From NCBI GenBank assembly GCA_027579435.1, contig JANBPK010001193.1:118721-182720 (forward strand): 64,000 bases of DNA. The letters are read 5' to 3'. The stretch's first letter is position 1. The number at the start of each line of letters is the position of its first letter. The stretch comes from Candolleomyces eurysporus. Its lineage: Eukaryota; Basidiomycota; Agaricomycetes; Agaricales; Psathyrellaceae. The position numbers were made by a program, and so were the translations under genes. The notes below the pieces were generated by a model. The model ran no database searches and was not told the DNA's origin. It worked only from the letters and a program-made list of their open reading frames with translations. Below are positions 1 to 11,843 of this stretch, piece after piece.

Positions 1-298
1 CGAAGTTGAAACACTGCGCCCAGAGCCGGGCAGCCCGAAAGTGGCCATGTCAGGGGATTCATGCACCGATAATCTCCACTCAATGACTGAGGAATCAGCC
101 CCTTGTCGTGTACAGGGTAATAATTTCATGGAGAATCTTAATCTCATGGGAGAAGGTTCATTCCACATGGTTATTGGGAAACTCGTTCGTATGGAAGATT
201 CAACATGTATGGTCAATCCTATTGGCCCAGGGAAAATATCAGAAACATTCATAAAGATGGAAGACTTTTGCCCCTCGCTCGGTCATATCTTGACTGCA

Positions 299-1353
299 AT
301 GTGCTTTTCGATTAGGATAATCCTGGCCATATCATGCTTGGCCCCGAGTCTCGCCGCCCCTCCCCTACTGGCCAAGCGTGCTTACATTACAGAGCTCAAG
401 GCCTCAATGGTGCACATCGATCAATCGTGGAAGAAGATTGAGAACGATTTCAAGGCGCTGCCCACAGTCGGTGCGACGGTGGACGATTTTAAGGTGGGCG
501 TAAAATTTCTTTCAATGTATAGTGGGAGACTGATCACCATGGGGTACAATAGGGTGCACAGTCGGCTCTTGACGGATTCACCAACTACATGCGCAGTGAA
601 TACGAGGTCGCGATTGAGGTAGGCCCACTCCCATTTAGGATTTCTATGTTTTTAACCATCTTCAAATATCTTCAGAGAAACGGTCCATTTACTAATACCA
701 AGTGGTCCGATGAGTTTCTCCAGGATATGAAGCCGTACCAATTGAACGCTGTCAGAGCGATGAGTACCTTGAAGACATATGCGCCGGAGATTAACGGTTT
801 GTGATCCTACTGGCTATTCGTCGTGTCCCTCTCAATATCCTCTTTGCTTAGCAACTGGTGGTAATCATCTCGTCAGGAATTTCTACCTCAGCATGAGCAA
901 TCTATGGAACGATTTCAATGCCATGGAAGTGTATCTTGGTCGATACATTGTACGTCTGTTTGTTGAAATTCCAGAGCGATCTCTTGACACCGATGGCTTA
1001 TCACAATAGTTTCGATTCGTTGGTGGTGCGGCTCTCTTAAGTCCCATCATCAATGAGTACCATATGGTGGCAGAAATGGCTGATACAAGAGACGCTTTTT
1101 ATAAGGGATACTGTGAAATTGAATGGGGTGAGCCGTGTTAAGTAAATACTTCAGGAACCATTGGGTCCCAGGGGAGATCAAGTGTTGTATCGAAGGTGGT
1201 GAAGCGAAAGAGAATTTTGAAAAGCGGTATTTCACTTATCAGGTGTCAACAATGAGTGACCCGAGATATTGGACGGAATCTTTTGGAAAATGGGAACGGC
1301 AATTGCGCACCCCTAGCTGGATTATCGGACAGGGAGAGATCTTTGCACATTGA
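299..1353 (+). CDS. Small secreted protein of unknown function (six exons)
   Basis: Proposed exons are 299-493, 553-618, 676-796, 852-949, 1010-1127 and 1172-1353. All phases fit and the product is about 259 residues. The ATG at 299 opens a hydrophobic signal peptide ending near SLAA, followed by a Lys-Arg pair (LAKR) that could be a Kex2 site. The mature part is helical and polar, with motifs such as IDQSWKKIENDFKALP and RSEYEVAIERNGPFTN. The first third loosely recalls HsbA-type hydrophobic surface-binding proteins (inference from pattern only). The last intron (1128-1171) is only 44 nt; if it is not spliced, the protein stops at 1141 after ...EIEWGEPC. The splice model is mine and unverified. 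Secretion is likely; function is unknown. Confidence 0.55.
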
Positions 1354-2379
1354 GTAGAGATACAACTCGTAGACGAAACTCTCGGATACAGCATACCTTT
1401 GCATAGCCCAAGACTGCCTGTTCCCCTTCCCTGCTTAGCACCCGCGCTTTGACATCACCCATGAGCTCTAAATGCCATCACCATGCTATTCCCGGTCTAG
1501 AAATTCCGGGGGTCCAAGTCGAGTGAACGAAAGCCGACGCGATGTCTCTTGGTAGGCTGATCCCTCGCCGGCAAGTGGAGGTGCTACCCTGAGCCTGAAA
1601 CGAAGAAGCGTGAAATGTTTGGGAGCCAAACAGAGCCAAACGTGTTGGAACCAAACATCGGAAGTATGGCACTGATCCGAGGTGGGGGGCGAATAAAGAA
1701 TGGGGTTCCCATTGACCGCAATACCACCCTTGAATTGGGCTCCATACACTCCACATATCCCACCCTGGATCTGAAGTGCGTGGTGTCAAAGCCCAAAACA
1801 TTTTCTCATGGTGCCGATACTCTGTCCTTGCCTTATCGTTGCCGCTCTCGAGTCTCGAAAATGAACCCTAGATGTTGGCCAGTGCAATCAGACTTACGCC
1901 GGACAGCTGACCTGACCTTTCTGACGGAAGGCAAAGGAGGTTAAATTCATCATGTAATTGAGGCACATTAGAGGGATGGAGCTTCAGGGCGACGGCTCTC
2001 TGCGCAGCTGAGCCAACTCACCGTGCCGCTCACCGTTCATAGGGTAGCGCTTTTTCGTCCAGGAGTCGAGCACGTCTGTGTTTGACTCGTCACAAAACTC
2101 AAGGGTAATGCGCGTTAAGCATCTTCAACCTAGTTATCACCGCCGTGTGTACGTATCTGAGATCATAGTCAGAGATGTATACTCCAAGCCCTGCAGCTCG
2201 CTTAACCATAGCTACGTTCAGGATGACGCAGCTATTCGGAGGATGTATGGAGAGCGCTTCCATAGGTAGCCATCCCTTAGACTAGACACGCACTCATATC
2301 GGCTCGGCTGTGTTTCCAATTCATTTAAGGATTACATACAGTCACCAGTAGCAACAGGAGTGCGCTTGCCTATGTCGGT
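1354..2379. other. Intergenic, no gene recognised
   Basis: Only short open frames occur and none resembles a known protein. I see no RNA gene. The right-hand end leads into the promoter part of the first peptide-precursor repeat. Confidence 0.5.
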
Positions 2380-3330
2380 GCAAACCATTAACACTCAGCG
2401 GAGCGACGAACGAACATACGAACGTCCTAAATTGGGTACTGCCTTGTTTGTGGTGGGATCATCTAACTAACTTTGAATTTGGCCTCCGGCGGCGGCATGC
2501 AAAGGCTAGCTTCAGGAACGGCTATCATTGCCACATCTTGTTGGGGAAAGAAACGAATGCTTGGCAGACTCGGGCGGACGGTATATATGCTGCCACTGAG
2601 CGGTAGGAACGAGCCAGGATTCACAACCGTTCTCTCAGCACTTCGGTTTTCTCTGTATCTCGAAGCCGAGTCTATCTACCTCTTTGCTACACTCAAATCA
2701 TCCAATAGCACCATGCAGTTCACCCGCATCGTCTTCGCCGGCGTCGTCGCTGTCTTTGCTGGTGCGTTCATCGTCTAATTTCCGCTTGAGTGGAGGTTGG
2801 CTAATTAAAGTACTTGGTGCAATTCATAGGCTTGTCGTTTGTGGTTGCATCGCCCGTCCCAGCACCAGAGCCCGCTGCGGAGGCCGCACCTCAGAGTTGC
2901 CAGATTCTGAACTCCTGCGGTTAGATGTGAGTTGACATACGCTCTTTGGGTGTAAGCACGAGCTCATGGACAAGCAGGCTTATTATCATCTCGCAGAGTT
3001 GACATCCAACATCAGTCTCAATTATCCTCCACAACATCGTTTAGATCTCCATTCTTCCGCCGCTTTCATCTTTCGTACATCTGGGTCTTTGTTCTGGGTT
3101 CGTTTGTCACCGTGTCGCCACTCTTTTGCATCGCAAATTCGCTCTCGAATTCATCAGCATCCTATCATTATCTTCCGTACCCCGGCCGTTATTTTGCTAT
3201 TCACACATCCGCTCGATCATTTGCATTCTCATGTGCTTCACTTGGTAGTTATCCATCTGCTCGCCCTATTTCTCACTTGACGGACTCTGCTCTGTCTCAT
3301 TCATTATCCAACGTAGACTGAGGGACTCTA
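2380..3330 (+). repeat. Dispersed repeat R, copy R1, with peptide gene copy 1
   Basis: This segment is recognisably similar to 32770-34195 (inverted), 40270-42120 and 45940-47660. Shared landmarks are a block CGAACGAACATACGAACGTC about 300 bp upstream of the peptide ATG, a TATATA box about 125 bp upstream, the peptide gene itself, and a 3' block around TTCCGTACCCCGGC. R1 is the shortest and most diverged copy and lacks the left part seen in R3 and R4. Confidence 0.75.
2713..2924 (+). CDS. Secreted peptide precursor, CQILNSCG family, copy 1
   Basis: Exons 2713-2761 and 2830-2924, with a phase-1 intron after codon 16, give 47 residues. The N-terminus is a signal peptide beginning MQFTRIVFAG with a hydrophobic core and a probable cut near VVA|SP. 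The pro-region is a row of X-Pro/X-Ala dipeptides, SP-VP-AP-EP-AA-EA-AP, followed by QS, and the C-terminus is CQILNSCG. There is no Kex2 dibasic site. This is the only copy in which the dipeptide before the octapeptide ends in Ser rather than Ala, which could slow or stop dipeptidyl-peptidase trimming there. A TATATA box lies near 2580. Secretion is well supported. Peptide release and disulfide closure between the two Cys are inference. I do not recognise the family. Confidence 0.85.
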
Positions 3331-5336
3331 GCTCTTATTCTGCATTTGTAGAGATCAGTGTAGCCACCTAGGAATACCATGGTTTCTCAGCAAATGGCAA
3401 GTCGTGTGTCGCGTAAAAACGGTATTAGCAGAGAATCTTTCTCCACATGGTATTGCCTGCATCAGAGGCCGCCGTGATTGAGCACTTCCGACGTCGCAGC
3501 GGCGCTGGCGCTGGACTGACTATTCGACACTCATTCTGCGCTCAATTTGAGATCTTGAACTGACGAAAAAAAAGACCGGATTCTCAGACGGACACTTTGC
3601 TGGTCTTAGTGAATGAGGATGACAGAGATTCCTAGGATTGTGCTTTTAGACGAAATATTGCTAGTAGCGACTACGAAACCCTGTAGAATCCGGTTCCCAG
3701 TACTTCTCGTTTGGAATTGACCAATCACTGGTCATTTGCTCAATTCTTTGGGGCGCGAATGAAAGAAAGGCGGACCTAGTTCAGTAGCTGGCATGATCAG
3801 TAAGGGAGCGTGGAACGACGAGTGCTCTAGCGATCGATATGTCATTCAGGGTTCCAAAAGAGGAGGTAGTAAGAACCCTCGCGGGCTCAATCCTGCGAGA
3901 GGTCACGCTAAGTTAGAAGATGAATGAATCGGTCAATCGAGATAAAAATGCACGGACTAAAAGGATGAAAGAATCGACAAGTAGGAAAGAAACAGGACGT
4001 GAAACAGCTCGGAATCAACCCAGGGAAGACTAACAAGCATCAAATACATCGGTAGAATGCAGATGCTTATGGTAAAGCTGCCGAGCCACCGGAAGTCATA
4101 TTGGCATTTCACTAGTGTTGTGAGGAATTTAGTGTGACGAGCTCCCTGAAGTTTCCTGTCCCGGTGCTCCTCTTGTCTCTTGAGAATATAGTGATGTGAG
4201 CAGAACTTGGACTCAAGATTACCCCAAACGACGAGGTAACATTGATACATAGTAAAAAGATGATAGAAGAAATTATCTGTATCCACGATCGACGGACTCA
4301 CCGAACGGGCGAAGAGTAATGATATAAGCTTGAATCTAATGGTACTGTTGGATTGGACGCAGCTGTACTTACTCCTCCTTTCAGCTCGCTCAACACTGAA
4401 CATCGGCCATAATGATATCACTAGATCACAAATTCTTGTGGACTGGTTAACATACATCGCTCTTTTTTTGTCGCACTTTATTCCGTTGCCTACTGATCTC
4501 GCCTGAAGCTCATGCTGGCGAGATTTAATATCACACAAGCCTCTTGACACTACAGGCAAAGATTTGTAAGGTCAGAGGTCAAATGTTCCTACGAATCAAC
4601 ACACAAATTTTATAGACAGGATTGAGTTCTTTTACTGACAGAATCCTTGCCCATATTCAAAAATTTGCCCACAATTCAGTCTTGGAGGAAATAGTAAGCA
4701 CATTTTTTGAATATTTTCCCAGACCAAATGCCTTTTCTTGGGAGGGCATTGGGCAGTTCTGGAACAAATAGATTCCCAAATTCAAAATAAGTCCAACTGG
4801 ATCCATTCCAAGCATAAATTGTTTGATATGTTTAAAATTTATGTAGTCATTCAGCTTTTTACAATATTGAATAAGTGATTCAAAATTTAGGAGACCATTT
4901 GTGGGAACAGTTGTTCCTCAGCCAAATTCATCCATGTCTGTAGTGTGATTTATCTCTAGCACGCTACATCCCCTTTTGAAGCGCTCAGTTTGATGGCTAT
5001 ATTGTACTCGCTTGTCCATCCATCGATACTAAGCAAAACGCATAGTTGAAACTTCTGACCGCCCATTACCCATCGAATACTCGCGATCAACTGAGTTATA
5101 TGCAGCACCCCACGCATCATTGTTTCTACCTGGTACCCCGTCGGAGTCACCCCTTGCAATTGACCGGAGGTGGAGTAACATCCGGGTCGAGAGAGTGGCA
5201 TGAAGAACGGTTTCAGGCCTGAGTATGAAGCGACTATAAGGGGTACCGCTTCAAACACTAGAGAAATGTTGGACGTACTGCGAAAGGATGAACTTATAAA
5301 TGGGTGGAACCTAACAATGCTCAGTGAGCCAGAGTC
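3331..5336. other. Intergenic; one unexplained 200-codon open frame
   Basis: No recognisable gene. A 200-codon frame on the minus strand (3957-4559) contains stretches such as LVKCQYDFRWLG and splice-like GTAAGT/GTGAGT sites. It could be fragments of a small intron-bearing gene, but I recognise no domain. AT-rich sequence follows from 4600 to 4950. Confidence 0.35.
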
Positions 5337-6712
5337 TCACTTTTGTGAGATGAAATTCAACCATACCCCAGGCGCAAAGTTGATGATCACGTTGGTTAGT
5401 GCCAGAACTGAAAGTGGGCATGAAATTCTCAGTGTGACCACAATGAATATTTGTACTCACCCGACAAGAGTACGAAATAGCCAATCCCATCACGGTAGAA
5501 GGTCTTTATCAAAGAGCTTCTGTAGGCCTTGTATTTTCGGTACGTGATGAACAGCATCCCAAGCATTGCACCTCCAAATATGCGCAATCATTAAGTCGAT
5601 TATCAAGCATGAAGATAGCTTTGGAGGACTCACTAGACACATTCGCCAGGATGAGTACAAAGACAGCTCCGAACAGCTTGTGGTCTCCACTGGTGTTTAT
5701 ACATACATTAGGAACTGGTGACTTGACATCTATTAAGCCACGTTCAGCTCCAAGATATCCAATCCCTAAGACTTGGACGTACAGGATAAGGTCTGATAGA
5801 ATTTGACCAACAGTACGGCTGCTGCCGTCATGGTACCCTGGAACAGATCACAATGAGGCAACTAATCCAAGAAGACCAAAAAAGCAGAAAGAGCTGACAA
5901 TGAATACCAGCAAAGAAGGCCCAAATAGCCGTTTGTCCCTCCCAGAGAAGCCGTATAAGCGAACAAATAGAATAGCTGTAGGTATAGCGTCAGTTACCCT
6001 GGCAACGGTCGTGGAATGTCGACACTTGCCTTCTGCCAGAATTATAACTACAGCGGAAGAAACTTTCGAGAAGCATTTTGTTAGTGCTTCATTTCAGATC
6101 CAGAAAGAACTCACTTGAAATCTGCACAACGTTTCGTTTGCAGGAGCTTGCGGAACTGCTCACATGAAGGGCATCTGGAATCAGGTAGATTCGCTTTAGC
6201 ACAATCGAAGTTACTACAACTTGGGCGGCTACCTGAGACTTACAGTGTACGAAGAGCGTAAAATTTACTATCCCGTAGTAACGCACCGCAAGAAACAACG
6301 CTTTTGGTATGCTCCAAGGGGCTGGCCATATTAATTCAACCTTAGCATCGAACTCACACGTTACTTCTCAGCGCTTTCCTGTCAGGGTATCAAAGATGTA
6401 CCTCGCTTGGAAGCGTATGCAGATAGTCGACGACCTAGACCCAGCGTTTATCGAGCTTGGCGCAGTAGCCAGTCCGTTTTCTCACTCACTATGAAAGTTA
6501 AGCAGGCCAAGTCCTACGGCTGCTTCTTCAGCGAACTGTGGCACTGGGTCTCTATGCCGGCCCAGCTTATTTAAGAAGAATTTGACTCACAACATACTGG
6601 AAGTTTGAAGTGCAATGTCATTCGTAAGAGAAACTCATACAAATGAACTTTGACTTACAATAAAAAGCAAGTGATATGCAACAAACGTCGATAGGTGAGC
6701 AGTCAGATCCAT
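5337..6712 (-). CDS. DUF6533-family multi-pass membrane protein
   Basis: The minus-strand ATG at 6712 starts MDLTAHLSTFVAYHLLFI (exon 6712-6659). It follows a TATA-like TTTATAAG about 90 bp upstream. Readable exons include 6434-6402 (VVDYLHTLPSE) and 6340-6244 (VELIWPAPWSIPKALFLAVRYYG), which together match the conserved DUF6533 N-terminal signature DYLLTLxxEVxxIW...W...RY. Further down are AILFVRLYGFSGRDKRLFG with a long hydrophobic segment, the loop YHDGSSRTVGQ, and a C-terminal RDGIGYFVLL...ALTNVIIN. This gives about seven membrane segments. One intron appears to use a GC donor (gcaagt, near 6028). Exons 2-3 and the 3' end are not fully resolved; 5337 is a provisional stop. The family is common in Agaricomycetes and its function is unknown. 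Confidence 0.6.
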
Positions 6713-6975
6713 GGACAAGAGATGAAGATTTCCGCAGGACCGGTCGATGCGACCAGGAGGTGGGGAGTTGATACTAGGAGTGCAGAGATGTATCGCGTCG
6801 CCTTATAAACCGTTCACAGAGCCTCAGAAGTCCAGAAGGATCGCAGATTCATCAATAGAAAGATTGATGCTCCCAGTACGGCTGATATCCGAGCAAAGCG
6901 GGGCGAAGGCGAGAAGTATCGTCATGATCTCTCGGCAGCATATCGTCATTTTGGAATCTGGTCTCTACAAGTCAC

Positions 6976-7140
6976 CTAGATAACACAGCACTCAGGCCCA
7001 AAAGACGGAGAGTCATTACTAGAGAAAAATGATGTTGGTTGGAACTGGACATATTTTCCTTTCCCAGGGCCTTTATTTCTCTCACAGACATCGTCGATGG
7101 TTTTAGAATCATTGCCAACAGGATAGAGCCACCTGTCCAT
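6976..7140 (-). CDS. Small ORF ending in a CaaX-like motif (54 aa)
   Basis: An ATG-initiated minus-strand frame of 54 codons starts MDRWLYPVG, contains CERNKGPGKGKY in the middle, and ends FGPECCVI followed by a stop. The last four residues CCVI fit a prenylation CaaX box, and small MD-starting precursors ending in CaaX are the hallmark of basidiomycete lipopeptide pheromones. No STE3-type receptor is seen in the window. The only ER pair is 33 residues from the end, farther than usual for pheromone processing. It could instead be the last exon of a gene starting upstream, because coding-like residues (CSFYRDYSAVFDDFMFSP) occur near 7200-7290 on the same strand. Treat as a candidate only. Confidence 0.3.
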   Translation of the reverse strand: MDRWLYPVGNDSKTIDDVCERNKGPGKGKYVQFQPTSFFSSNDSPSFGPECCVI

Positions 7141-10100
7141 CAAGAATGGGATGAGCAATCAACCTTGGGCTGGTCAAATATGAGACGGCATCACAGCTAA
7201 CCTTACTAGGTGCGCAGCCCAACAGACACAGATGTCGCAACGGCGAGAACATGAAGTCATCGAAGACGGCAGAATAATCACGGTAGAAGGAACACCTGAA
7301 ACAGGAATGTGGACCCGGGTGAGCCGCCCAGAGAAGAGCAGTGTCAGTGGAACCAGCGCCGTCTAATTCGACTCACCGGGTGCAATTCCGATCTCTGGAA
7401 GCCTGATGCTGCGCAGTGAGGTCAAGAATTTTCAAAGATCGACAACTCTAGGCTATTCTTTTCTCGCTATTTATTTTGGTTCATCTAGTCTCTTAACCCT
7501 TTGAAGCACTCAAACGTAAGAGAGCATACTCGTACCTCTTGTCCACTCTTTCTGGTCCCACCCGAGTAGATCGCGATCGACAACTGGATAAACGGGTCGG
7601 TAGGTTGTGAAAGATGATGGACGGTAATGCATACTCTTGACCTCTGACGGATTCTCGCTGTTGTACAACCTGGAGAGGGCATAGCGGAGTTACAGGAAAG
7701 AATATGAGGAGTGGCGCCAGGAGACTCAGAGAGCCTGGCAAGGCTGATCAAGATGCCTGTATCTTGTGCTCGTTGACATCTCAAGAGTAATTCAATGTTC
7801 CTTAAGAATGATGTACCGTTTCAGGAACGTGTAACGGCGATCATCTTCATAGAGATGTCGGTACAGGTACAAGGGAAATAAAGTGGCGTTATCATCCTTC
7901 TCTCATACGCGTGTTCATGGGTAAAGGATAAGTGTTCTTTCAGATTTGTGCCTCTGGGAAACCATTTATGAAATGGCTGTGCGCAGGCTGTGTATGATTG
8001 GGCCAGGTTCACAGCCTAATCATATATTCCCAACATTTGACTAGCAATGTCTGTTCAGTTCCGATTCAGGTCGTAATGCAGCTCTATAAGGGTAGGGACC
8101 AGAGTTAGGTTGTTCATAAAAAGTGTCTTGCAGGCTATGGAGATACACACCCGCCTGGAATCCCTGATCTACAAGCCCTGCTCGCATACTGCCTCATACG
8201 TACGTTGAAGGTTTCCAACGAGGATGACAGCTTTCTCGGCCTGCCCATTCTTCCCTTCTCCCACCATTAACAATCGAGTCAACGTGCGGATGACGAACTA
8301 AGTCCAGGACTACCGAAAGAATGAAATGTATGGGAGCCGCCGGCCTCTTATTATATCGACCTTGTGCCGCTACTAACCACTGGTCCGTCGAGTCATACTC
8401 CTTCCCTGTGAGGTGCATTCCCAGCCATTCTTCATTCCCTTCTTTCTCCCTCTGGGCAGACGATTCGATCCCTTCATCCTCCTTAATTCTCTATATTTCA
8501 TTCCTTTACCCTTCCCTTTGNTTTTTTTCCCACACTGTCGCTCAACTATTCTCCCAGGACAACGAGACAGTACGCAGGCGAAAGCTATGCCCGGAAGCCG
8601 ACATCGGATTTCTCCGAGGTACGGCTTCCCGATTTACCGGCCCACTTTGTCTGTCTTGCTGATCAGTGCGCCTGAGAATGGCCCTGGTCATAGCAGAAAA
8701 AGCGAAGAAGCCACCATCGGAAGCAGACGTATGATCCAACACTATATCTTGTCATATACGCGTGTAGCTCTCCTGCTCCCTCGAGCACGCGTTCTCCGCA
8801 TTTTATACCCATTCCGTAGAACTAATTAAATATCACCGAGAATACATACTCGCTTCTGGCACCTGGAAGGCAGTTCGTGTCATTTTTTGAGATATCTCGT
8901 CACTAGATGCATCGATAAAGCCAGGAGAAATGAGACAGTCGGGTCGACTGGTCTGGAAGATCAATTGAGCAGTTTTCCTCATACCATTTTCCTTCAGCTA
9001 AGAGATTGTCCCTGGTAGCAGTGTCGGCCAACCTTTCTAACAGGCTAGCAGTCGCCCCACGGCTTTTGAAGCCCCGTTAGCCATGCCTCGTGAAGATAGC
9101 TCGATATATTCACGTACAGACCAAAGCCTCTTCATTATAGCTAATCGTGCGAAACTCCTTGGTTTTACGAAGCTCCGACTACAGTTCATTCCGGAAGGCC
9201 CCCTTTGAACTCCATATCTCACATGGTGCAATGTCAACCTCAAGGCAAGACTGTTAAGAAACTCGATCGTCCTATCTCTTCATTAACTTTCTCTCCTCGA
9301 CTCCTCCTCTGGCTCTGTCTTACCACCACCTACCACCACTCGATCCCGAGTGCTCACGCAGCATGGAAGGACTACATCTTTGACCGTTTACTCTGGCTTT
9401 GCTAGGTCCCTCTCTTATGGTTCTCTGCACTTCCTTCTTCCTTCGTCGGTTCTACCACTGATCGAATGTTGAAGATCGAATCGCCGACTTGCATCCATTC
9501 GCTCAGCAGGGTATCTCTGTCACCCCGTATTCCTCTCGACCTTCTGACAGTTCGAGAGACTCCCCGCATTAATTCTATGAGCAAGTCCTGCTTCCTTTGC
9601 TACTGTCTCGCGATACAGGGACAGTAGGATCGAGTTTGGAGTCGATATGTCTCTTGGCTTTTGAAATTACTGCGTATGATGACCTTCAATGAGTTGGGGG
9701 TGTCCGGTACAGACCCATGATTCGATCGAGGGCTACGGTAAGATGCGACATGCGACTGCGCCAGCGATTCCGATCGGGGCAAAAATACCTACCTCTGACG
9801 CCCTCATTACTTGTAAGAATAAGATCAGTGATGTGCTCATTCCTCTCAGTTGGGGCACCATCACGATTGTATCCGGGAAGATGTGATCTTTTGGCAAAGC
9901 CTATCGCGTTCACATAGAAGCGATTAAATAGACGACACCTGTTCAAAGTCCCGACTTTTGAAAGGGACAAAACTTGAAGGGAACTCGAGCTCGGTGTGTA
10001 AATTTAGAATATGATGACGCTGGGAATCATTAAAGCTGGAGCAAAAAGTGATAGTACAGAATGCAGAAAGGGCGGATTTGGAAACAACAACCGGTCAAAG

Positions 10101-10438
10101 AGAAAGCAGCCAAGCAGTAAGTAAGTAAACAGAAACAAACTAATTGAGGATAGGAAAGGTGCCAGCACCGGGTCGCAATCATCTATCTTTCAGGATACTA
10201 GAGAATTTGACCGGATTCACTCAAAGTGGGCAATCCAGGTGAATAGCTACCGTATCTCACAACATGTTGCGCCAGTGTAACCTCCTAACCCAGTGCTCAG
10301 ACGTCTGCCAAGTCAAACAAATTCTGCATGGACAACGTCTACGACGATTAAGTACATTTCTTTGCGAACGGAAAAAACCCAACATGATGTAAATATCCTC
10401 AGATGTAAGCATATCCAAGGAGTCAGAGTGATGGTATA
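7141..10438. other. Intergenic; pyrimidine-rich promoter-like stretch near 8.45 kb
   Basis: No recognised protein. A C/T-rich tract at about 8420-8520, ending at an N (8521), precedes an ATG at 8587 with possible short spliced exons (MPGSRHRISP, then APENGPGHSRKSEE). This may be the start of an unknown gene, but no continuing exon could be followed. The remainder shows only short open frames. Confidence 0.3.
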
Positions 10439-11843
10439 CTACAACTGGCCGTAAGGAAGCAACTGAGTGCAACCCCCGAGAGAGATATTAACTGCTGTGT
10501 ACCAATACTGGAGGTTCTTGATCAGGTTTCTCTTCAAAATGCCGGTCGGGCTCGGATACAACTCCACCACGCTTTCCACCACACGGTCATACAAACGGCA
10601 CCGATGTTCAAAATCCGCCGAGGTGGGATCGACGACATAGTTATTAACTTTACCATCCGCGTTTCCACCAGGGAGCCAAGAGTGGGCCGCGATGACTTGG
10701 TCGACGCCTTGGTTGCTGGTAGGATGGTCGGACCTGTGGAAGTCGGGTGGGAACCTCATATCCCTGAAAAACGATGCCGCGTCCTCCATGGAGAGCTTGC
10801 GATCGGTGGTTACGCGTCCATCGACGAAGAAGTTGACGGGAAAGACGGTCTCACCGTACGCAGTGATGTAGCGAACGTTCTTGAATGAGAACTGGGGATT
10901 GGTAGCGATGGAGTCTTGAATACGTGAGTAGCGGAGCTCTCCTGCGACAGTGTAGTTATAGAAACCTCCGCCGTAACGGTTGCTAAAGTCGACAAGCTGA
11001 AGTATAATGCCACTTCGTCAGCATGTTGAAGCTTGGATAGTAGTGAGGGAGAACAAATGAACGAACCTTATCGAACAAAGTTTGGTTGAAGCTGTGGTTA
11101 TCCCCGAAGAACTCGTCCGCACGAGTCAAGCCAGCGTCACCTGGAAAACAAGGGTTGTTGGATCAACGAATTCCGAAAGCAGAATTATACACACCCTCAA
11201 AAGTTCCGTGCACGTTGAGACCACCGGCGTGGGCAGGAGCTGGAGGAGGAGGTCCAGTCTTTGGGGTCTTGCCACCGATGCTGAGCAGATCGGTGACCAG
11301 ATTCCCGTTCAAGAGGTGTCCCAGGTATGTAGCAAGGATTGCGGCAGTATTCTCCATGTTAAGCCCTAGAACGGAGCAAGATCGTCAGGAGTTCATACCA
11401 CGTTTTCGTCGTTTCATCGAGATACGTACCTTCTTGAATGGCGTTGATAATCTGGGTAGGAGTGGCGACGCCGTCACGGGGGAGATACTGAGCAAGCGCT
11501 GTTAGTCACTCTCGGAAAGTACATGAGTATGGTGAATTGAACTTACACCATGAGACGCAAGAGTGTTTAGTCCTGGGCACGGACCGCGAACATCACCTTT
11601 TCTCAACGGTTTCCATGGGTGATCACGGTCGTTGACCAACTTCAATCCCGTAAAGCTGGGAGGACCAGGTGGCGGAGGTGCATCGACCCCATATTCTGCT
11701 TGAGACACGGTTGAGTCCTCGACTCCCTGGCGTCTCAGCAGGTCCCCGTTGGGGACTTGGAAGTTAGGAAGCGCGAACGACGCGGTGAGGGTCGCGAGGG
11801 TAGATAGCAAGGCGGTGAGAAGAGCGAAAGGTTTGAGAACCAT
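10439..11843 (-). CDS. Unspecific peroxygenase (heme-thiolate peroxidase), secreted
   Basis: Five minus-strand exons (11843-11547, 11487-11430, 11365-11195, 11140-11067, 10996-10439) join in phase to 385 residues. The signal peptide MVLKPFALLTALLSTLATLTA is followed by LLRR, a possible Kex2 site. The heme-ligand motif PCPGLNTLASHG has its axial Cys at residue 89, E175-G-D fits the magnesium site, and GDNHSFN is conserved. R242 and E249 in VRYITAYGE match the acid-base Arg/Glu pair of long-type (group II, Agrocybe-like) enzymes. A C-terminal Cys pair (HRCRLYD and GGCTQLLPYG) fits the structural disulfide. Family knowledge: secreted peroxygenases (EC 1.11.2.1) use H2O2 to insert oxygen into aromatic and aliphatic compounds. 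All key residues are present, so it should be active. Confidence 0.93.
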
